The notes under the pieces were generated by a model. The model saw only the letters and a list, made by a program, of their open reading frames with translations. It had not been told where the DNA came from and searched no databases. A stretch of 64,000 nucleotides of DNA from contig OZ025240.1 in assembly GCA_964019155.1 (NCBI GenBank), positions 92,936,698-93,000,697 of the forward strand, written 5' to 3'. This document shows, piece by piece, positions 51,376-60,130 of this stretch (positions within the stretch are counted from its first letter, which is position 1; each line of letters starts with the position of its first letter). Position numbers and translations under genes: made by a program. This stretch comes from Osedax fenrisi. Taxonomy: Eukaryota > Annelida > Polychaeta > Sabellida > Siboglinidae.

Positions 51376-52131
51376 CATATATATTTGCATATGGGTGTAT
51401 GCGAATATGTATTATATCGTTATTTATATCCAGATAACTAATGAAATAAATCTACCAGAGAGGTACTCGTTAAGTATGCGCTAGTCACAGTCACTCACGC
51501 GCATTAAACACGCCCATAATACCACTAACCACGCCCACAGGAACTAACGACGGACACGAAGTTCCTAGTACTACGACGACGACGGTGAAAGCGGACAACT
51601 TTTGTTCCGTCGGAGGTATCGATGCCGCCATGGAAAATAGTCGCACATCTTATCTCTTGTTCAAGGGTACGTAGTGTCCTATAGTACTATAGTACTATGT
51701 ACGTACTATGTCCTACTTCTATACTTACCCCGGCGAACCGTAACAACAGATTTAAATATATATTAAAGAAGTTTATAAAGCAAGTTTAATCATATTTTCG
51801 AACATTCGGATTTAAAATCTGTTTTAATTCAACCGATTTAAACGTTTTAAAAACATGTTTCCACTGCTTTAATAATTAAAGTATAAAATCTTGATTTAAT
51901 TATGATTTAATAATATCCACATATACGATATATTTAAATCTGCCTTAATAAGTATTTAAATATGCTGTTATGGTTTGCTGGGACACTCGGTAAACTTTAT
52001 TTTAAACATAATGTAATTGTTTATTTCATACATTAAGCTGCACTAGATAATGTACTTGGTTTTATTTCGGTGGTATTTTAATTGACTTATTTAAACATTG
52101 CTATAGTATCATAACATAATGTTTATTATTA

Positions 52132-52175
<44 letters not shown>

Positions 52176-52700
52176 TTATAACATCGGTCTACTACTAATG
52201 ATAATGTACCACAGTAATACTCTGATGAACCCTGTTATAGTAATAATTCTATAGATTAATTATACTTAAAGCAATTATAATTATACAATCCTGCAAATAA
52301 TTTAACTATTGCTTACAGAAATAATACAATTCCAATGTTGCTATTACCGAAACGTAATAGCATAGTATTATAATCGAATACTAGACAATCGAATATTATC
52401 CAATCAAATACTAGTCAATCGAATATTAGCCAATCAAATCTCACCGTCGTTTCCGCTCCACAGACGACGAACTCCGCTATGTACCCATCTGGGGAAACAT
52501 CATGACCTACAAAGTGAACGACGTATTCGTAGGCAGTCTGCGAGCGGACAGGAAGATAGACGCGTCGCTGAGGACTTACGTGGTGTACAACTGGAAGTAT
52601 ATGAACGGAATGTGGAAGTACGTCTCTTCCAGTAGCAATATGATCTATCTGTTTCAGGTTGGGCTTCTACGCAAATACACACGCGTATTATAACTAAAGG

Positions 52701-52750
<50 letters not shown>

Positions 52751-55142
52751 ATATATTATTATTATATTTAAATTTACTATAGTATTATATTGAAAGATGT
52801 ATATTTGCATGACGTTGATTGCACACTTACTGGGAAAAACGCTGTATACGGCTTAATATGGCGGAATACACGTTCACACGATTATAGTTAATGTATGTAC
52901 CCATCCGTATTTAATAATGTAAACTTGCATTCGAATTTTAATATTTCATTATTTCAATAAAGTAGTATTTATACATTTATATAGGTATTACGTGTATACA
53001 AATTCTAGTCATGTAATTATATATACCTTAAAGTTCACCTGTATATATATAAATATATATACGTATATATATATATATATATATATATATACGAGTTATT
53101 AACATAACGAACAACGCATAACAGGGTAGCAAGGTTCACTCGTTCATACCTAAACAAGGATACTACCTAGAAGTACGAGTAGACGACATCTCTAGTAAGT
53201 TCAGCGGAGTGCCCGACGATATCGACTCGGCGTTCGTGTGGAGTGGTAACGATATGATCTACATCACTAAAGGTTTGTGTTACAATCGTGTCGGCGGTAT
53301 GTATTCGGCACCGTACCATTACCCGACTGGTATTCCTTATCTTATATGTAGGTTGTGTCGTACGCCAGTGTACAGTGATAGCTACCTATAGGTATGATTA
53401 GTATATATACTAATCATAATGAAAGTATTGCTATATTATATGCATCAATGATATTATTATATATAGTGTATATTATATAATACGATATAGTATTGGTCAG
53501 TTTATACTATATTTAAGAACTATATCAGATATCAGTACTACCTATCTTGAGTTATTAGTACTTCTGAATACTAACTTAATTATATACTTAATTAATAACT
53601 TACTTACTTACTTACTTACTTACTCAATGACTTACTTACTTAATTATATACTTAATTATTAACTTTCCTACTTAACAACTTACGTACATACTTACTAAAT
53701 TACCTACTTACCTACCCGCTTAATAACCTATATACCGACCACTCCTCCTCGCAATACCTCCGCATCCTCATCCGATAATAACTCGCACCCTCATCCACTA
53801 ATAACTCGCACCCTCATCCACTAATATATCGCACCCTCATACACTAATAACTCGCACCCTCATACACTAATAACTCGCACCCTCATCCACTAATAACTCG
53901 CACCCTCGTCCACTAATACCCTCGTACCCTCATCCACTAATACCTCGAACCCTCGTCCGCTATTACCCTCGTACCCTCCTCCACTAATAACTCGCACCCT
54001 CATCCACTAATACCTCGAACCCTCGTCCGCTATTACCCTCGTACCCTCCTCCACTAATAACTCGCACCCTCATCCACTAATACCTCGAACCCTCGTCCGC
54101 TATTACCCTCGTACCCTCCTCCACTAATAACTCGCACCCTCATCCACTAATAACTCGCACCCTCATCCACTAATGTCTCGCACCCTCATCCACTAATAAC
54201 TCTGTATACTCATCCACTAATAACTCGCACCCTCATTCACTAATATCTCGAACCCTCATCCACTAATACCCCCGCACCCTCATCCGCTAATAACTCGCAC
54301 CCTCACCGCCAGGACCGCTGTACTACCGAATCGAGGAGACCACCGCGACTAACTTCCGACTGGTGACCGGATACCCGTTAGCTCTCTCCATATGGAAGGG
54401 GCTTCCGGACAGAGTGGATGCCGCCCTGTACATGCGACGTAACGAGATCACCGTCTTCTTCAGACAAAACAACTACTATAAGTTTGACGACTACCAATTC
54501 AAGGTTAGCGCGCATAGACATGTATATATATATATATATATAGTTATGATCTTATATAATTGTGTATAAATAAATGATCGGCTCTCGTTAAAACCATGGA
54601 TGCCTTACCACGGTAGCGGCTTCGAAGGGACATTAGAGCCATATATGGTTATAAGTGAAAACTTCATCTAAGTTCCTGGATGGGATGAAAGGATTCCACC
54701 AAATAAAATTACCGATATATAGATAATAGACATACACGTCACCACTATCTGTTCGTATCTCTCGACAGTTCGATATTTTCTTGCACGTGATAATAACGCA
54801 TCGTAATACGTCCGCCAGGTATCGAAGTATTACCCGCGTAACGTGGATTCCGATTGGTTGGGATGCTACACCGCCGGCTACATGACCGGCTCCGAGACCG
54901 AGCCCCAACTCTCCATAGATCGTATAACCGACAACGCCGCCGTAGTACCCGTAGTAGCGCAGCCTGCCGAGAAAAAGGACGGAAGTAAACCCGACGGTAT
55001 GGTGATCAGTAGAAGCCGGCTGACCGAACGACCCCCTAGCCACCATACCACCGCGATGTACCCGCACGCCAGCGATGCCAGTCTGGCCACGTGTTCCGTC
55101 GTGGCCGTCGTTCTATTGTCGGTGTTCTCGGCGGTATACTGA
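45849..55142 (+). CDS. Matrix metalloproteinase, 12 exons, hemopexin type with GPI-like tail
   Basis: Joined exons: 45849-45974, 46397-46523, 47387-47482, 48035-48135, 48595-48673, 50133-50282, 50947-51117, 51541-51666, 52464-52657, 53125-53272, 54313-54503, 54819-55142. Every junction is GT-AG, all phases agree, and 1833 nt give 610 residues plus TGA. Seen in order: signal peptide (about 1-25), propeptide with cysteine switch PRCGVKD (98-104), catalytic domain with zinc motif HEFGHALGLKH (239-249) and Met-turn SIMRP (256-260), structural-metal His in LAHAYFP (197) and GDTHMDDDE (212), Thr-rich linker (about 291-300), four hemopexin blades bracketed by Cys305 and Cys519, and a hydrophobic tail (about 592-610) ending the protein. 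From family knowledge this is a secreted or surface zinc endopeptidase of extracellular matrix. Odd points: Lys replaces the usual Pro in the switch, and no RXKR furin site is seen before the catalytic domain. The tail has no cytoplasmic residues, so GPI anchoring is inferred. Orthology to a named MMP was not assigned. Confidence 0.93.
46228..46382 (+). repeat. ACT/TAC-rich repeat in MMP intron 1, next to exon 2
   Basis: Imperfect trinucleotide array (TAC, ACT, ACA and GCA variants) ending about 14 bp before the exon 2 acceptor. It probably supplies the weak pyrimidine context of that splice site. On the minus strand it reads as poly-Val, a meaningless open frame. Confidence 0.85.
46397..46523 (+). 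CDS. MMP exon 2 (propeptide, first part)
   Basis: Reads KYLKKYNYIPERSNH, then a helix with AVAMMQTFFGLDITG. This is the classic MMP propeptide pattern of a YL..YGY-like start and a Q.FFGL.VTG-like end. The acceptor CAG follows an ACT/TAC-repeat tract. The donor is G|GTTAGT in phase 1, so intron retention gives an immediate in-frame TAG. Confidence 0.9.
46524..48034 (+). other. MMP introns 2 and 3
   Basis: Intron 2 (46524-47386) holds (TA)n at 47266-47288 and an (AC)n run just before exon 3. Intron 3 (47483-48034) starts with about 150 bp of balanced composition, then AT-rich sequence and (GATA)n at 47943-47967. Confidence 0.75.
47387..47482 (+). CDS. MMP exon 3 (cysteine switch)
   Basis: Encodes TMDDETRNMMKKPRCGVKD and the link to the mature enzyme. 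Cys100 is expected to ligate the catalytic zinc and hold the zymogen latent. The family consensus is PRCGxPD; here the Pro is Lys103. No dibasic furin signal is seen between residues 104 and 118. Acceptor TATAG lies after an (AC)n tract; donor G|GTTAGT, phase 1. Confidence 0.92.
48035..48135 (+). CDS. MMP exon 4 (start of catalytic domain)
   Basis: Begins GSKWNKKHLTWRV, matching the KW.K..LTYRI strand that opens MMP catalytic domains, and continues with SYSDVNQAIEYSLN, the first helix. Donor GTGAGT, phase 0, is the only textbook donor in the gene. The next intron is unusually rich in TGASTCA sites. Confidence 0.92.
48136..48594 (+). promoter_or_regulatory. MMP intron 4: cluster of TGASTCA (AP-1-type) sites
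   Basis: Exact TGACTCA or TGAGTCA occurs at 48151, 48161, 48268, 48482 and 48548, and again at 48882 in intron 5 and 46884 in intron 2. Near misses such as TGACGCA repeat between them. AP-1 control of MMP genes is well established in vertebrates. Enhancer function here is inferred from motif density only. Confidence 0.4.
48595..48673 (+). CDS. MMP exon 5 (catalytic domain)
   Basis: VWADVSGLSFEH, then DMEIGFYT, corresponding to the W...T.L.F and DI.I.F strands of MMPs. The donor is A|GTTAGT in phase 1; it completes Lys177 with exon 6. Confidence 0.9.
48724..48857. mobile_element. MITE family C, copy 3, in MMP intron 5 (134 bp)
   Basis: CCCAGCAAACAGTAAGAGCA on the left, GCTCTTACTGTTATCTGGG on the right, with GCCTCAAATGTTTACATTGT inside. 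CA flanks both ends. Compact and near-palindromic. Confidence 0.88.
49315..49391. repeat. (TA)n microsatellite, about 76 bp
   Basis: Uninterrupted TA within MMP intron 5. Confidence 0.95.
50133..50282 (+). CDS. MMP exon 6 (structural zinc and calcium loop)
   Basis: Begins SHLGEDSINDFDGEDG and continues LAHAYFPTPG and GDTHMDDDEDW. These are the structural zinc and calcium ligands of the S-loop and the strand after it. Acceptor ACGCAG sits in a GC-rich pyrimidine stretch that contrasts sharply with the AT-rich intron. Donor G|GTATTA, phase 1. Confidence 0.92.
50283..50946 (+). other. MMP intron 6
   Basis: AT-rich; (TA)n at 50321-50352, 50720-50764 and 50862-50897. The branch and acceptor region next to exon 7 lacks a strong pyrimidine tract. 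Confidence 0.75.
50947..51117 (+). CDS. MMP exon 7 (catalytic zinc site and Met-turn)
   Basis: TNKKSLIVVFV leads into HEFGHALGLKHEP: three zinc-binding His (239, 243, 249) and the catalytic Glu240. Met258 lies in SIMRPIY. The exon ends with LSQDDISGIQVLYG, the C-terminal helix of MMP catalytic domains. The acceptor CTATAG is set by phase. Donor G|GTTAGC gives an immediate stop if the intron is retained. Confidence 0.96.
51541..51666 (+). CDS. MMP exon 8 (linker and first hemopexin blade)
   Basis: A short linker with five consecutive Thr (294-298), then DNFCSVGGIDAAM and SYLLFKG, the start of the hemopexin propeller. Cys305 is expected to pair with Cys519. Donor G|GTACGT, phase 1. The following intron carries a MITE. 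Confidence 0.9.
51729..51982. mobile_element. MITE family C-like, copy 4, in MMP intron 8 (254 bp)
   Basis: Left end CCCGGCGAACCGTAACAACA and right end TGCTGTTATGGTTTGCTGGG are inverted repeats related to family C termini. The interior differs (TTTAAAT-rich). AC flanks both ends. Probably a subfamily mobilised by the same machinery. Confidence 0.75.
52464..52657 (+). CDS. MMP exon 9 (hemopexin blades 1-2)
   Basis: Contains ADRKIDASLRTYVVYNW and SSNMIYLFQ. The IDA and YLFQ signatures mark successive propeller blades. Phase 0 donor after CAG (GTTGGG). The same YxFQ phase-0 junction occurs in the second hemopexin locus near 17.6 kb. Confidence 0.9.
52658..53124 (+). other. MMP intron 9
   Basis: AT-rich with (TA)n at 52706-52746 and 53061-53090; nothing else recognised. 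Confidence 0.75.
53125..53272 (+). CDS. MMP exon 10 (hemopexin blades 2-3)
   Basis: GSKVHSFIP, then DDISSKFSGVPDDIDSAF and DMIYITKG. The GVPDDIDSAF segment is the standard inter-blade motif. The exon is 148 nt, begins phase 0 and ends phase 1 (G|GTTTGT), exactly like exon B of the 17.7-kb locus. Confidence 0.93.
53580..53730 (+). repeat. Degenerate (TTAC)n array in MMP intron 10
   Basis: Repeated ACTTACTTACTTACTT with interruptions, next to the 23-bp minisatellite. Confidence 0.8.
53745..54308 (+). repeat. 23-bp minisatellite abutting the exon 11 acceptor
   Basis: About 24 units of CTCGCACCCTCATCCACTAA plus TAA. In the middle a three-unit higher-order block with CTCGAACCCTCGTCC and CTATTACCCTCGTACCCTCC recurs three times. 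It ends a few bases before the exon 11 acceptor. Confidence 0.95.
54313..54503 (+). CDS. MMP exon 11 (hemopexin blades 3-4)
   Basis: PLYYRIEE, SIWKGLPDRVDAALYM and FFRQNNYYKFDD are a blade-to-blade transition in canonical form. The acceptor lies directly at the end of a 23-bp pyrimidine-biased minisatellite. Donor AAG|GTTAGC, phase 0. The next intron holds a SINE. Confidence 0.93.
54542..54714 (+). mobile_element. SINE family S in MMP intron 11
   Basis: Body only: GATCGGCTCTCGTTAAAACC, AGCGGCTTCGAAGGGACATT and TTCCTGGATGGGATGAAAGG, ending in an A-rich tail. The best-preserved body in the window. Inserted in the same orientation as the host gene, about 100 bp before the exon 12 acceptor. Confidence 0.8.
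54819..55142 (+). CDS. MMP exon 12 (propeller closure, stalk and hydrophobic tail)
   Basis: VSKYYPRNVDSDWLGC closes the propeller with Cys519. A polar stalk of about 70 residues rich in Pro, Lys, Ser and Thr follows, then the C-terminal SLATCSVVAVVLLSVFSAVY and stop. A short hydrophobic segment with no cytoplasmic residues fits a GPI-attachment signal (as in MMP17/MMP25); a tail-type transmembrane anchor is the alternative. Confidence 0.9.
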   Translation, partial: VSKYYPRNVDSDWLGCYTAGYMTGSETEPQLSIDRITDNAAVVPVVAQPAEKKDGSKPDGMVISRSRLTERPPSHHTTAMYPHASDASLATCSVVAVVLLSVFSAVY

Positions 55143-55412
55143 TCGCTCGCTAGGGGAGTTCAACCGTGTTTCGTATCCGGCGGGGTATCGTATACGTCTC
55201 CGCTTCTCCGTAAGGCTGTTGTATTTGATGAACGACGGACGATGGCCACTAGTACACATTACAATTATGTAGGTGTTTCTAACTAACGGTCCTAATGCCC
55301 ATCTGACCATCTGTTCTGCTACAAATGTACACCCTAGGAGATCAATAACTTTTCGACTTTGTTATATATATGTACAGAGTATATGTTTGTGTATTTAATT
55401 GCTTTACACCGA

Positions 55413-55444
<32 letters not shown>

Positions 55445-55700
55445 TAGCTGGGTGGATTTAATTTCTAGACATTGAGCCATATGACAAGTATTATAAATGC
55501 GTGTGTTTTGTATACAAACTTTATTATATATATTTTATATATAGTATTGATACTTTTCTATTTTATTTATTCTATGCAAATAAATTGTTTGAAGCAATAC
55601 TTGTTATTGAATTTTACTTTTGTAATTATTATTTCTATACATAATAATATGTAAAGTTACGCACACATACACATATACACACATACACACATACATACAT

Positions 55701-55759
<59 letters not shown>

Positions 55760-55970
55760 CAAGATAGTCAATCTACTGAAATATCACTCTAACCATTACT
55801 AAATAATATATATTAAATTATATTGCATATTTATCTTTCCAACTCATTATCATGCTGATATCTAGTGTTATTGATTCCCTTAATCGTAATCTAAATCCTA
55901 CTATTAAATGTATTCTGTTCTTAAACAGTGTTGATATTTGTTCTCCATAAATAATTATAATCTACCTGAT
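55143..55970 (+). other. Putative MMP 3' UTR and downstream spacer
   Basis: No gene seen. The first ~200 bp keep the higher GC of the last exon. Then come AT-rich sequence, an (AC)n run (55659-55710) and a (TA)n tract (55712-55751). Confidence 0.6.
55579..55584 (+). terminator. Candidate MMP polyadenylation signal AATAAA
   Basis: AATAAA about 440 bp after the stop codon, followed by T-rich sequence with TTGTTT and CTTGTT, as expected of a cleavage region. Other signals in this AT-rich tract cannot be excluded. Confidence 0.35.
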
Positions 55971-55987
55971 GTCTCACTTTATATCAC

Positions 55988-57048
55988 ACATGATAACCCA
56001 CCTGATATACCACCTGATAACCCACCTGATAACCCATCTGATAACCCACCTGATAACCCACCTGATATACCACCTGATATACCACCTGATAACCCACCTG
56101 GTATACCACCTGATATACCACCTGATAACCCATCTGATAACCCACCTGATATACCACCTGATAACCCATCTGATAACCCACCTGATAACCCACCTGATAT
56201 ACCACCTGATATACCACCTGATATACCACCTGATAACCCACCTGATATACCACCTGATATACCACCTGATATACACCTGATATACCACCTGAAAACCCAC
56301 CCGATAACCCACCTGATAACCCACCTGATATACCACCCGATAACCCACCTGGTATACCACCTGATATACCACCTGATAACCCACCTGATATACCACCTGA
56401 TAACCCACCTGATAACCCACCTGGTATACCACCTGATATACCACCTGATATACCACCTGATATACCACTTGATTTACCACCTGATATACCACCTGATAAC
56501 CCACCTGATATACCACCTGATATACCACCTGATATACCACCTGATAACCCACCTGATAACCCACCTGATATACCACCTGATATACCACCTGATAACCCAC
56601 CTGATAACCCACCTGATATACCACCTGATAACCCACCTGATATACCACCTGATATACCACCTGATATACCACCTGATAACCCACCTGATAACCCACCCGA
56701 TAACCCACCTGATAACCCACCTGATATACCACCTGATATACCACCTGATATACCACCTGATAACCCACCCGATAACCCACCAGATAACCCACCTGATAAC
56801 CCACCTGATAACCCACCTGATATACCACCTGATAACCCACCTGATATACCACCTGATATACCACCTTATATACCACCTGATAACCCACCTGGTAACCCAC
56901 CTGATAACCCACCTGATATACCACATGGTATACCACCTGGTATACCACCTGATATACCACCTGATATACCACCTGATATACCACCTGATAACCCACCTGA
57001 TATACCACTTGATAACCCACCTGATATAACACCTGATAACCCACCTGA
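55988..57048. repeat. 12-bp minisatellite, about 88 units, two main variants
   Basis: Units are GATATACCACCT or GATAACCCACCT in irregular order, with rare GGTATACCACCT and GATAACCCACCC. One shortened unit at about 56270 shifts the frame. The apparent 360-residue frames on both strands (NPPD/IPPD on +, YQVG/YQVV on -) are consequences of the repeat, not genes. Confidence 0.96.
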
Positions 57049-57456
57049 TAACTTCCAAATATGTTATTTTTATTCACCAATAAAAATATATGTTCTTGAG
57101 AATAACCTTCTCATGAATTCTTCCAAAATAGCTCTTCCTAATAGCCCATCTAACTCCTTCTATTATCATCCTATTATAAATGTCGATCCATTATTAAACA
57201 CTCTAACTCTGTAATATATAGAGGTTATGTGTGTCAATGATATATCTCTTAGATCACATATAGCAAACTAAAACGATAAATTTCAATTTTTTTAAATTTG
57301 ACACATTAGAAAAAATATTACACGGCCATTAAATATTATACTCATTAAGTATCTTATACTCTCTCGTATCGACTAATATTCCTATCTCCGATATTCTTAA
57401 TATTTATATTTCTCGTTTAAATCATACCATACATATCTCAATGAATACGTATTAAT

Positions 57457-57596
57457 ATTCCTATCTACGATATTCCTAATATTTATATTTCTCGTTTAAA
57501 TCATACGATACGTATCTCAGTACTGCGTATTTAATTGAGATACGTATCGTATGATTTAAACGAAATATAAATATTAGGAATATCGTAGATAGGAAT
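57457..57596. repeat. Inverted repeat with about 62-bp arms
   Basis: 57457-57519 and 57536-57596 are near-perfect inverted copies with a 16-nt loop and a 1-2 base difference. A diverged direct copy of the arm lies just upstream at about 57375-57440. Confidence 0.93.
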
Positions 57597-57883
57597 TTTA
57601 GTCGATACAGTACTGTATTCTCAAAATATAAATGTGATCATTCTACTGGCTATCATCAATATATCCCAAACTGGTTTCCTATGACAAACATTCCATCCTC
57701 TGACCTCTTTCACTGACGCATTATTATATACTCTTTGCTATCATATTATTTAACTGACTTTCTACACTTAAGACATTCCTTAAACTCCGAACCAGTAGTG
57801 ACATTTATATAACTTGCCTAAAAATGTAATTTTCGTTTTATTGAAGTGGCCCTCACTTATGATAGGTAGCTAATACACCTATA

Positions 57884-57923
<40 letters not shown>

Positions 57924-59277
57924 TATTATATATATTATATATTATAAATACGCTTACATTTAGAATAGACATATACAATACTATTTACTTTTTGTTCTAT
58001 GATATGCATTGTGAAAGGTAGATCTATATATTTCATATATTATTATAAATCAAGGAATTTCCGATTTATTATATTTTTAATAATTCATTAAATTAGTATG
58101 TTAATTAGGTATGATATACGAGAGTGACGATTCTATGCGTAGGGTGGTATTGCTAACAAATATATGTGTGTAGAGTGTGGTTAAAATTGTAATGGGAGAT
58201 TATAAACAATGAATTAGATGATCGTGTGATGATTATATCGTGTTGATGTTAGATAGGGAGAATGTGGGTGTTACGTAGCCAGGTTGGGAATATTGAACGG
58301 GTGTGTGTATATGACAAGTAGGGTTTTGTGATGTATGGGTTGGCATATCGGTAGTGAGTGTAGTTTAATTAATAATGTAGTAATATCGGTATTGACGTGA
58401 ATGTATGTACGAGAATCTATAGATATTGTGCATATTACACTAACATTTTGTAAATAAAACGAACTTAGAAAAACGAGAAAAATGAGAGCCAGCTAGTATA
58501 GTAGGTATAGTTATGAAAAAGTAGTAGATTACTTATAAAGTCAATGGTGATGACAGTAGATATTGTAATACTATTTTGGATTATTTTGAAATAATGAAGT
58601 TTATATTGGATAAATCGAGTAAGTTTCGTTATATATATATATCTTGAATATAATATAAATATCTGATCTAAATGTAACCCTAAAGAACTCGTAGACTTGT
58701 AAATGTTTAAAATAACTAGAATGCTGAAGTAAATCATGTGTATATGTTGTTAGAGAGTAGTTGTACAGTGTAACGTTGATGGAATAAGACTAGAGATGTA
58801 TGAGGAACCTGTCACGTGCTATATTAGTTAGTCCACTAAATGTGAGAGGGAAGAGAAGGATAGCGAGATTAAGTATATCGACGGTAGAATATATTTCAAA
58901 TAGGATTCGAATTGTTCTTAAAAAGTCAACTATTAATTCTGATCGGTACCTTTTTAGATTATTATTAAAGCTGTGGATTAATTTCGGATTTGCGCTATTA
59001 GAGGTACTTAATAAATTAATTAGCAATGATACGTTCTAAATTTAAGAGAATATGGATATATTGTATATTGGGTAGTAGTGAAGGTAAGTATTATGTTTGT
59101 AATAATATGTGAATTATGAATGCATGTTTGAAGAAAGAGGGCATACGCGTATTATAACTAGTATACTAGGTACCTAAAGAAGGCAACTCATCATATGTGT
59201 ATTTAAATGATAGTGCAATGGAGGGGAAATGTAATTTAGGATATTTAGTGGTAAATAACAGAATGTAGGGGAAAATA

Positions 59278-59520
59278 ACCTAATACGGATACTTTAACAA
59301 TAAATGGTCTTAACATTTTATGACTGATTAGTATTATTCATAAATTATATATTAATATATTAATATTATATGATTATAGATATTATTGAGATTTTAAAAT
59401 TGTATTATTTCTTTTAATTCCATAGATAACGGGGTTCCCGTATTCGGTCCCCATGTCCGAATACGGACACCCTTGTTATAATACGGACATCCTATATAAC
59501 ACTAGATAAAATAGTAATAG
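59278..59520 (-). mobile_element. TIR element family G, copy 3 (truncated, inverted)
   Basis: GGGGAAAATAACCTAATACGG and, further on, CGTATTCGGTCCCCATGTCCG, ACACCC and TTATAATACGGACA reproduce the right part of copies 1 and 2 in reverse orientation. The remaining part is missing. Confidence 0.65.
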
Positions 59521-59584
59521 TAAATATATCTAATTTATATTATATGATTTCTATATATATATACATACCATTATATATAGAATC

Positions 59585-59896
59585 ACTTAAATATACCATG
59601 TTATATATATATATACTAAAATCATATCATATAGAAAAATAAATAATTAATTATATATATATATATAAGTATTTATTTGTCTATATAATATGATTTTAAT
59701 ATATATATATAACATGGTATATTATAATTACATAATACTTAAATATACCATGTTATATATATATATATATACTAAAATCATATCATATAGAAAAATAAAT
59801 AATTAATTATATATATATATATATATATAAGTATTTATTTTTCTATATAATATGATTTTAATATATATATAACATGGTATATTATAATTACATAAT
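59585..59896. repeat. Tandem duplication of a palindromic unit (152-bp period)
   Basis: Each unit has arms ATATACCATGTTATAT, then ACTAAAATCATAT and AGAAAAATAAAT, inverted around a (TA)n centre. Unit 1 spans 59591-59722, unit 2 59743-59882. They differ mainly in TA length and in G/T and C/A changes. Confidence 0.9.
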
Positions 59897-60130
59897 ATGA
59901 GGTACAAAAAAGTTGAAATGTAATATACAAATAAGCCACTGAACAAGTATAAATGAAATATATAATTACGATTATGAAGCACAGTTAAATTAAATACATA
60001 AAATTATGTTAAGTTTATTAAATTCTTTAGAAAATTGATATCGAAAGTAAAATGTATTATATAATTTATTAACAGGAAATGGATTAATTTGTTTTAATTT
60101 AGTTTAATATATTGCATGAAAAATATATTA

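Larger units (their letters stand above)
51118..52463 (+). other. MMP introns 7 and 8
   Basis: Intron 7 (51118-51540) has (TA)n at 51330-51383. Intron 8 (51667-52463) has a MITE, a (TA)n tract (52136-52170) and a short CAATCGAATA / CAATCAAATA repeat (52386-52440). Confidence 0.75.
57049..60130. other. Spacer with inverted repeats
   Basis: Contains the inverted repeat at 57457-57596, (TA)n at 57889-57919, a family G end and a doubled palindrome. Frames on both strands at 58.46-59.04 kb lack recognisable motifs. Confidence 0.5.

Noticed and set aside
55938..57080. Open frames of 360 or more residues on both strands with NPPD/IPPD or YQVG/YQVV repeats
   Set aside because: They exist only because the repeat unit is 12 bp, divisible by three and free of stops in several frames; no start context, domain or composition of a gene.
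58465..59039. Overlapping frames of 78-90 residues on both strands
   Set aside because: No recognisable motif; mutually overlapping antisense frames suggest chance.
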